From: Halodesulfurarchaeum sp.
GTDB lineage: Archaea; Halobacteriota; Halobacteria; Halobacteriales; Halobacteriaceae
DNA: 9,971 nucleotides
Reading direction: 5' to 3'
NCBI GenBank assembly: GCA_018334775.1
Contig: JAGXLJ010000020.1
Coordinates: forward strand, 1 to 9,971
Position 1 is the stretch's first letter. Each line of letters starts with the position of its first letter. The notes under the pieces are model-generated. The model made no database searches and was not told the DNA's origin. It saw only the letters and a program-made list of their open reading frames with translations. The translations under genes were made by a program, and so were the position numbers. Positions 5,947 to 9,971 of this stretch are shown here, piece by piece.

Positions 5947-6549
5947 ATGCTCGTGACGCTGGAGGGGTTGGACGGGAGCGGGAAGACCACAGTCTGGAAC
6001 CGGTTGACGGAGGCTTACGACGAGGGCTACACCTTCACCCGTGAGCCGACACGGTCCTGGTATGGCGACGCTGTCCGCCGATCCATCGAGACCGACGGGG
6101 CCGACCCGCTCGCGGAACTGTTCCTGTTTACGGCCGACCACGCTGACCACCTACAGCGGGTCATCCATCCGGCACTTGACCAGGGTGACATCGTCGTCTC
6201 GGATCGATACTCCGACTCACGATTCGCCTATCAGGGAGCGGCGATCGACGGGGAGATGCCAGATCCAGTCGAGTTCATCCAGTCGGTTCACCGCCCGTTC
6301 ACTCGGCCCCCCGATCTCACGATTTACTTCGAGGTCGAACCGGAAACCGCAGTCCATCGGAGCGGGGCGACGAACAAACTCGAACAACTTGCGTTCCTCG
6401 AACAGGTCCAGGCCACCTACGAACAGTTGATCGCAGCCGAGCCGGACCGCTTCATTCGGGTGAACGCGGAGCAACCATTGGAGGCCGTCACGGAAGCCGT
6501 CGAGTCGATCATCGACCGACACGCTGGGGACGAAACCGCTTCGAACTAA
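5947..6549 (+). CDS. tmk: Thymidylate kinase (dTMP kinase)
   Basis: The enzyme phosphorylates dTMP to dTDP with ATP in the cytosol, the committed step from both salvage and de novo routes to dTTP. The 200 residues match the family length. The P-loop GLDGSGKT is at 7-14, the dTMP-phosphate loop REP at 32-34, LAELFLFTADHADHL at 55-69, and the DRY motif at 86-88 followed by SDSRFAYQG (89-97). Segment RSGATNKLE (138-146) corresponds to the lid. The P-loop basic residue arrangement (no Arg after the DG pair) and the short lid are as in other haloarchaeal enzymes. The ATG at 5947 starts directly at the P-loop strand. It diverges from the epimerase gene and converges on the first RAM gene, the two stops being one base apart. 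Confidence 0.95.
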   Translation: MLVTLEGLDGSGKTTVWNRLTEAYDEGYTFTREPTRSWYGDAVRRSIETDGADPLAELFLFTADHADHLQRVIHPALDQGDIVVSDRYSDSRFAYQGAAIDGEMPDPVEFIQSVHRPFTRPPDLTIYFEVEPETAVHRSGATNKLEQLAFLEQVQATYEQLIAAEPDRFIRVNAEQPLEAVTEAVESIIDRHAGDETASN

Positions 6550-6550
6550 A

Positions 6551-6784
6551 TCAGTCGCTCATCGAAACGTAGGTTTTCGTCTCAACGACGCCCTCGATGC
6601 CTTGGATATCGTCGGTCGCGACGTCGAGAACGTCGTACACCGCCGAGGCAGAGACCTCGACAATGAGATCGTACTCACCAGCCACCACGTGGGCCTCAGT
6701 GACTGCGCCCACCGTTTCGAGGGTATCCCGGACGTCCTGCGGCGTCCCCGCTTCGGTGCCGACCATGACAAAGGCATGAACCAT
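6551..6784 (-). CDS. Stand-alone Lrp/AsnC ligand-binding (RAM) domain protein A
   Basis: This 77-residue protein is only the regulator-of-amino-acid-metabolism (RAM, AsnC_trans_reg) domain and has no helix-turn-helix. Visible hallmarks are the first strand MVHAFVMVG (1-9), a helix with VRDTLETVGAV (18-28), the core AHVVAGEYDLIVEV (31-44) whose G-x-x-D is the typical ligand-region turn, and the last strand TKTYVSMSD (69-77). Such proteins form ring-like oligomers that bind amino acids or other small molecules. Without a DNA-binding domain they may modulate full-length Lrp proteins or enzymes. It is divergent from a second protein of identical length that aligns without gaps, with 24 of 77 residues identical by my count. 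The frame extends upstream to 7171, but that part is antisense to the neighbour, so I use the ATG at 6784. The ligand is unknown. Confidence 0.88.
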   Translation of the reverse strand: MVHAFVMVGTEAGTPQDVRDTLETVGAVTEAHVVAGEYDLIVEVSASAVYDVLDVATDDIQGIEGVVETKTYVSMSD

Positions 6785-6800
6785 ACCGGTGCTTCGGGCC

Positions 6801-6816
6801 GATATGCCAAAAACTC
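6801..6816 (-). promoter_or_regulatory. Candidate TATA region for RAM gene A
   Basis: Minus-strand GAGTTTTTGGCATATC covers roughly 17-32 bases before the ATG. The T-run and the CATAT core are both TATA-like, and the spacing allows a leaderless transcript. Confidence 0.4.
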
Positions 6817-6840
6817 TCGCGGACGCGTTCCCCACTGGTC

Positions 6841-6876
6841 CAAATCGATCACTGCCCCGCTGTTTCAAATCGGTCA
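6841..6876. repeat. Direct repeats in the divergent RAM promoter region
   Basis: CAAATCGATCA (6841-6851) and CAAATCGGTCA (6866-6876) differ at one of 11 positions and are exactly 25 bases apart. A shorter repeat, TGGTCCA, occurs beside the first copy (6836-6842) and again at 6901-6907 between the plus-strand TATA and its gene. They sit in the middle of the 132-base intergenic region and could be operators for an Lrp-type regulator acting on both genes. Confidence 0.35.
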
Positions 6877-6882
6877 TCAGCC

Positions 6883-6895
6883 GAAACCTCATATG
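6883..6895 (+). promoter_or_regulatory. Candidate BRE/TATA for RAM gene B
   Basis: GAAACCTCATATG gives a purine-rich BRE-like segment followed by CATATG, centred about 25 bases upstream of the ATG at 6917. This is a good fit to a haloarchaeal leaderless promoter. Confidence 0.45.
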
Positions 6896-6916
6896 CGAAG
6901 TGGTCCAGTTGTGGGT

Positions 6917-7150
6917 ATGGTCGTGGCCTACGCACTCGTCGAAGCTGACACGAGCGACACGTCGGGACTGGTCGCCGAGGTGACTGACATCGAGGGTGTC
7001 AAAGGCGCTCACGTCGTCGCGGGGGACATCGATTTGATCGCCCAGGTTGAGGTCCCCAATCCCGGATCCGTCTCGCAGATAATTACTGGCGAAATCGCCG
7101 CCTTTGACGCGGTCGCGGACACGGAGACCTACATGAGTATGGACAAGTAG
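6917..7150 (+). CDS. Stand-alone Lrp/AsnC ligand-binding (RAM) domain protein B
   Basis: This 77-residue protein is a lone RAM domain, with the same length and layout as its divergent neighbour. The first strand is MVVAYALVEA (1-10), the helix includes LVAEVTDIEGV (18-28), the core AHVVAGDIDLIAQVEV (31-46) shares AHVVAG and DLI with protein A, and the final strand is TETYMSMDK (69-77). Differences cluster at 9-27 and 45-68, so the two may bind different ligands or mix in hetero-oligomers. Both points are inference. No DNA-binding domain is present. The frame is open further upstream, but the ATG at 6917 sits about 25 bases after a TATA candidate and aligns exactly with the start of protein A. 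The stop codon lies inside a 24-base tandem duplication. Confidence 0.88.
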   Translation: MVVAYALVEADTSDTSGLVAEVTDIEGVKGAHVVAGDIDLIAQVEVPNPGSVSQIITGEIAAFDAVADTETYMSMDK

Positions 7151-7182
7151 TCGGAGAGTGAGTATGGACAAGTAGTCGGAGA
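7134..7182 (+). repeat. Exact 24-base tandem duplication across the RAM-B stop codon
   Basis: Bases 7134-7157 and 7159-7182 are identical over 24 positions, starting TGAGTATGGACAAGTAGTCG, with a period of 25. The first copy encodes the final residues SMDK and the stop. The second lies just past the gene and is not translated. The perfect identity points to a recent slippage duplication. Confidence 0.9.
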
Positions 7183-7201
7183 CACGAGCAGCGGTCTCAA
7201 G

Positions 7202-7211
7202 GCCTTTAGTC
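7202..7211 (+). promoter_or_regulatory. Candidate TATA box for the 154-residue protein gene
   Basis: GCCTTTAGTC has the core TTTAGT (7205-7210) centred about 25 bases before the ATG at 7232, in an otherwise GC-rich stretch. The spacing fits a leaderless transcript. Confidence 0.4.
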
Positions 7212-7231
7212 GGCCGCCCGTATCATCGTGT

Positions 7232-7696
7232 ATGACCGACGAGATCGCCGACGCCTTTCGGGCCGCACCCGGCTATCACGAGCAGGAGGCGGGGGTATTC
7301 GAGGTCGGCCGGTTGAACTTCGACGGGCAACTTACGGTCTCCAAGGGGCCTGTGACACTTGCCCTCACAGTTCCCACACTCGATGCGACCGTCGAAAACG
7401 AGACCGTCGCCCCAGTCGTCGAACAGGGCTGGGAGGAGACCTTCGAACGACGCGTGGAAGACGTCACAAACCTGGTTTCCACCCTCACCGAGGAGCCGGA
7501 GGTGACGAATGTGAGCGGGTCGCTTCGCGTATCGATGAGTTTCCGAAGAGATTCCAGCACGCTCACGGAGGAGGTCCGCAACGCGGCGAATTACGTCGAA
7601 GGTACCTGGGTCGAGGGGATTATTCCGGGTTACGAGTACGAGGACCAAGTCCAGGCGATTCGAGAACGGGCCAGCAAGACGGCCAGCGAGGAGTGA
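7232..7696 (+). CDS. Uncharacterised haloarchaeal protein, DUF5813-like
   Basis: This acidic protein of 154 residues has no known function. It looks like the haloarchaea-only family I recall as DUF5813, but that match is from memory of its size and the opening MTDEIADAF. There is no signal peptide, membrane segment, metal-binding cluster or nucleotide-binding motif. The N-terminal half reads as beta strands (AGVFEVGRLNFDGQLTVSKG at 20-39 and VTLALTVPTLDATVEN around 41-56). The middle is a helix (ETFERRVEDVTNLVSTLTEE), followed by another strand with VSGSLRVSMSF and a C-terminal helical stretch. The alternation suggests a small soluble alpha/beta fold. It has its own promoter candidate, and its stop lies 15 bases from the stop of the convergent UspA gene, so there is no operon partner to hint at function. 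Confidence 0.75.
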   Translation: MTDEIADAFRAAPGYHEQEAGVFEVGRLNFDGQLTVSKGPVTLALTVPTLDATVENETVAPVVEQGWEETFERRVEDVTNLVSTLTEEPEVTNVSGSLRVSMSFRRDSSTLTEEVRNAANYVEGTWVEGIIPGYEYEDQVQAIRERASKTASEE

Positions 7697-7711
7697 GTGC
7701 CAAATCGGGTG

Positions 7712-8128
7712 TTATCTGACGATCGTCACCGGAATCGGCGACCGTCGAACGACGGCTTCGGCCACGCTTCCGAGGAGAATGCGGGTCACGCCCGACCGAC
7801 CGTGACTTCCCATGACGACATGATCAATGTCGTTGTCCTCGACGTAGGTGACGATGGTTCGGGACGGTCGCCCGACTTCGGTTGTCTTTGTGACCGTCTG
7901 GTCTTCGAGATGGGTTTTGGCTTCTGAAAAGAGGGATTTGGCCTCGTCCTTGCGGTTCTCGTACCATTCCTCCGAGTAGCCCGGCATCGTGGCGGCGGCA
8001 CTGTAGCCGGCTTCGACCGGGTCGATGACGTGAAGGAGTACGATTTCCTCGGGGTCAAGCGTCTCGGCCACGTACTTAACGGCGGTCGTCGACTGGGCGG
8101 AGCCGTCGATCGGAACCAGGGCCTTCAT
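7712..8128 (-). CDS. Universal stress protein, UspA family
   Basis: This is a single-domain Usp protein of 138 residues with a cytosolic, usually dimeric, alpha/beta fold that binds ATP. Haloarchaea carry many copies with mostly unknown roles. The first strand MKALVPIDGSAQSTTAV (1-17) has the conserved Asp8, and VLLHVIDPVE lies around 30-39. The ATP-binding signature G-x2-G-x9-G-S is complete: Gly107, Gly110, Gly120, Ser121 within MGSHGRSGVTRILLGSVAEA. The end PIPVTIVR is typical. The frame is open 19 residues further upstream, to a codon at 8185 that overlaps the neighbouring gene. The MKALVPIDGS start at 8128 matches the family and lies after a TATA candidate. It follows the HerA-type gene on the same strand with 53 bases between, and probably has its own promoter. 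Confidence 0.93.
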   Translation of the reverse strand: MKALVPIDGSAQSTTAVKYVAETLDPEEIVLLHVIDPVEAGYSAAATMPGYSEEWYENRKDEAKSLFSEAKTHLEDQTVTKTTEVGRPSRTIVTYVEDNDIDHVVMGSHGRSGVTRILLGSVAEAVVRRSPIPVTIVR

Positions 8129-8152
8129 ACCTGAACCTTCAGTCGCTGCAGC

Positions 8153-8162
8153 CAAATACTTA
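8153..8162 (-). promoter_or_regulatory. Candidate TATA box for the UspA gene
   Basis: Minus-strand TAAGTATTTG lies about 25-34 bases before the UspA ATG and just past the HerA-type gene's stop codon. The position is right for a leaderless transcript, so the stress gene can be expressed separately from its upstream neighbour. Confidence 0.45.
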
Positions 8163-8181
8163 CGGGCCGGAAGCGGCCGTC

Positions 8182-9971
8182 TCACTCCCGACCGTGCCGT
8201 GTTACACAGGCAGGCAGCCCGACGACCTCGACTGGTTTGGAGTTATCCGGCGAATACACGGCCATGCTCCCCCGTTGCATGTCAGTCACCCGAGATTCGA
8301 GGGCAGTCGGAAGGTTCAAGCTCGAAACGGCGTCCTCGTCACTCAGCGTCAGCGCGATGCGAGTGTTGAGCTGTTTGAAAACCGGATCGGCGATGTCCTG
8401 TGGGTCCTGTGTAATGAGGAAGAGCCCGAGTCGCTCCTTCCGGCCCTGTTTTGCGGCCTCGGTGAACTTCCCGATGACTTTCCGGGCCTGGACGCTGTCC
8501 GCGTCAGCGAGGAAGTCGTGGGCCTCGTCCATCCCAACGACCAGAGGGGTCTCTTTGATCCGCTCATAACGAGGGTCACTCGACAGTTTCTGATCGATGA
8601 GGAGGCTCGACAGCGCGAGGACCACCATCTCCGCGGCCCGGGAAGAGGTCAGGTGATACGTCGGCACCACCGAGAGTCGTCCCGGCCGGACAAAGTCGCG
8701 GACAAGGTCGGTGATCGGGGGGGCGTCCTGATCGAAAACGCCCCGAGGGACGGCCATGACCCGTCGTTTGACCGCGTCGAAGGTTTTCTCATGGACGTGA
8801 CCCGTTTCGTCGAGCTCCTGCCGAAGCGCCGGAGCGTCCAGGAAATTCCGGAAAGCGTCGTAGGTAGCCTCGCCACTCCGCTCGTCGAAAAAGCGATCGA
8901 GGAGGAGGTCGAGCGCGTTGTACTGGTTATCGTTGAGTTGCCCCCCTGCGAGGAGCCAGCGGTTCGAGCTAACCATCGAAAACGGGATCGTAAACGGTTG
9001 CTGCTCGGCCCGGTGATGGCCCGCGCTGTACCGCGCATTCCCCACCTTCGGAACGAAGGCGACCGTGTCTTCGTGCCCGTCGGAGGCGATCCCCTGTGCA
9101 TCGAGCCGGCGCGTTTCTGCCTCGTCCAGGTCCGGGTTGTCGTCGTGCATCTGGGCGTACTCGTCCTGGGGATCGAACTGGACGACAGCCGCTCGCGGCG
9201 TTCGGCCGCTGCCGGGCTCGATCGCGTAGCGCCGATCTTCGGTGAGGTACTGCCGGAGGACGTTTTTCGCGGTATGTGTCTTCCCCGAGCCGGTGCCGCC
9301 AGCAATGAGCACGTGCCGAAATATCAGGGGGTCGGCCCCCGTTTCGCCGTCCTCCAGCCGGTAATCAACCGTCGGGGGACTGGCCTGCGTTTCGATCTTT
9401 TCGCCGCCGACCGCAAGATGGCCGAGGAACGCCCCCGACTCCGGTAGATCCAGCCCGGTGCGGATCTTTTCGTGGTCGCTCGCATGCCGGACGACCGTTT
9501 CCGGTTTTGGAACCCGATCCGGCGCCCGCCGGTGCAGTTCGCCCCCATCCGGATACAGCACCGCGAGCGGTTCGAGGTCGGCCATCAGCTTGTAATCACG
9601 TTCGTCGATGCCCGAGGAACGCATCGCTCGCCGTGCGTGGATCTCGGTGGCGTCGTCGCTTCGAAACGCCTGGGCGTATTCCAAACCGGTCACCCGGCAG
9701 AAGAGCGTCTCCGCGTCCGGATACGGTGCGAGCAAGTAGGTGCCCAGCCTGACATCCGTTCGGTTCCCGGCCGTGACGTACGCACGCAGGCGGTTTTCAT
9801 CGGCCTCTTCGGCGACTCGCAGCCCTTCAGAAACGGCGAGCGCGCCGACGCCCGAATCGCTGCCCCGGGCCTCGATGTCCGGACGGTCAAAGGAACGGCT
9901 ATCCGGGTCTCCAGGTTCTGCTGACCCCTCGGTCGACGCCCCGCTCTCCGATTCGTCGTCTTCGGTCCTCC
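8182..9971 (-). CDS. HerA-type hexameric ATPase/helicase, N-terminus cut off by window edge
   Basis: This is an FtsK/HerA-superfamily ATPase. HerA relatives form hexameric rings that move along double-stranded DNA, often with the nuclease NurA in end resection. 595 residues are visible and the start lies beyond the edge. Visible residues 1-50 are an acidic, Ser/Asp/Glu/Gly-rich, probably disordered segment, followed by a beta-rich stretch (RLRAYVTAG, VRLGTYLLAPYP) that may be the HAS-barrel. Walker A GGTGSGKT is at about 224-231 (Lys230). VVQFDPQDEY at 262-271 matches the HerA 'DPHGEY' strand. Walker B LVVGMDEAHDFL is at 476-487, with a sensor-like LITQDPQDIADPVF at 518-531. The C-terminus AVYSPDNSKPVEVVGLP resembles HerA ends. 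The first in-window candidate start, a TTG at 9735, would cut the barrel, and the frame is open to the edge. Whether it is the repair HerA or a paralogue cannot be decided because its upstream neighbour is not visible. Confidence 0.88.
   Translation of the reverse strand, partial: RTEDDESESGASTEGSAEPGDPDSRSFDRPDIEARGSDSGVGALAVSEGLRVAEEADENRLRAYVTAGNRTDVRLGTYLLAPYPDAETLFCRVTGLEYAQAFRSDDATEIHARRAMRSSGIDERDYKLMADLEPLAVLYPDGGELHRRAPDRVPKPETVVRHASDHEKIRTGLDLPESGAFLGHLAVGGEKIETQASPPTVDYRLEDGETGADPLIFRHVLIAGGTGSGKTHTAKNVLRQYLTEDRRYAIEPGSGRTPRAAVVQFDPQDEYAQMHDDNPDLDEAETRRLDAQGIASDGHEDTVAFVPKVGNARYSAGHHRAEQQPFTIPFSMVSSNRWLLAGGQLNDNQYNALDLLLDRFFDERSGEATYDAFRNFLDAPALRQELDETGHVHEKTFDAVKRRVMAVPRGVFDQDAPPITDLVRDFVRPGRLSVVPTYHLTSSRAAEMVVLALSSLLIDQKLSSDPRYERIKETPLVVGMDEAHDFLADADSVQARKVIGKFTEAAKQGRKERLGLFLITQDPQDIADPVFKQLNTRIALTLSDEDAVSSLNLPTALESRVTDMQRGSMAVYSPDNSKPVEVVGLPACVTRHGRE

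Noticed and set aside
8194..9447. Plus-strand open frame of 417 codons opposite the HerA-type gene
   Set aside because: It is antisense to a gene with intact Walker motifs, has an Arg/Val-rich composition without any recognisable domain, and is expected by chance in GC-rich haloarchaeal DNA.
9733..9735. TTG as the start of the HerA-type protein
   Set aside because: The frame is open to the window edge and the upstream codons encode a beta-rich segment likely to be part of the same domain, so the start lies outside.
1..9971. CRISPR arrays, tRNA or rRNA genes, insertion sequences, integrase or attachment sites, defence genes
   Set aside because: I looked in all the gaps and on both strands and saw no spaced repeat array, cloverleaf, terminal inverted repeats or transposase-like protein.

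Overview
The window is a piece of haloarchaeal (class Halobacteria) chromosome. The evidence is a CetZ tubulin-like cytoskeletal gene, a coenzyme F420 gene (cofC), split archaeal purS/purQ, acidic proteins rich in Asp and Glu, GC-rich coding DNA with AT-rich promoter patches, and several starts with a TATA-like box about 25 bases upstream of the ATG, as expected for leaderless archaeal transcripts. Coding is dense and looks like core genome. I see no rRNA, tRNA, CRISPR array, insertion sequence, prophage or attachment site, and no gap without a gene longer than about 225 bases.

Region 1 (1-2008, all minus strand) is de novo purine synthesis. purS and purQ overlap by ATGA and encode two parts of the FGAM synthase. 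purC lies upstream and encodes SAICAR synthase. It is separated from purS by 119 bases holding a T-tract terminator candidate, inverted repeats and a TATA candidate. Region 2 (2233-4804, minus strand) is a compact operon: cetZ1, then a signal-peptide/single-anchor membrane protein whose start lies inside the end of cetZ1, then cofC six bases later. This coupling of a cytoskeletal GTPase to an exported coiled-coil membrane protein is the most interesting arrangement here. A 224-base non-coding gap separates cofC from purC.

Region 3 (4942-6549) holds an NDUFA9-like NAD(P)-binding epimerase/dehydratase (minus) diverging from thymidylate kinase (plus). Region 4 (6551-7150) holds two 77-residue stand-alone Lrp/AsnC ligand-binding (RAM) proteins. 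They are divergently transcribed and align with each other without gaps. Their shared 132-base promoter region has direct repeats, and a fresh-looking 24-base tandem duplication covers the stop codon of the second gene.

Region 5 (7232-9971) holds an uncharacterised haloarchaeal 154-residue protein (plus), a single-domain UspA stress protein (minus), and a HerA-type hexameric ATPase (minus) that runs off the right edge without its start.

Functionally the window mixes nucleotide supply (PurC, PurS, PurQ, Tmk), F420 cofactor synthesis, cell shape (CetZ1 and its partner), small-molecule-sensing RAM proteins and DNA processing. I do not see a mobile or defence island. The candidates for undescribed biology are the CetZ1-linked membrane protein and the divergent RAM pair.
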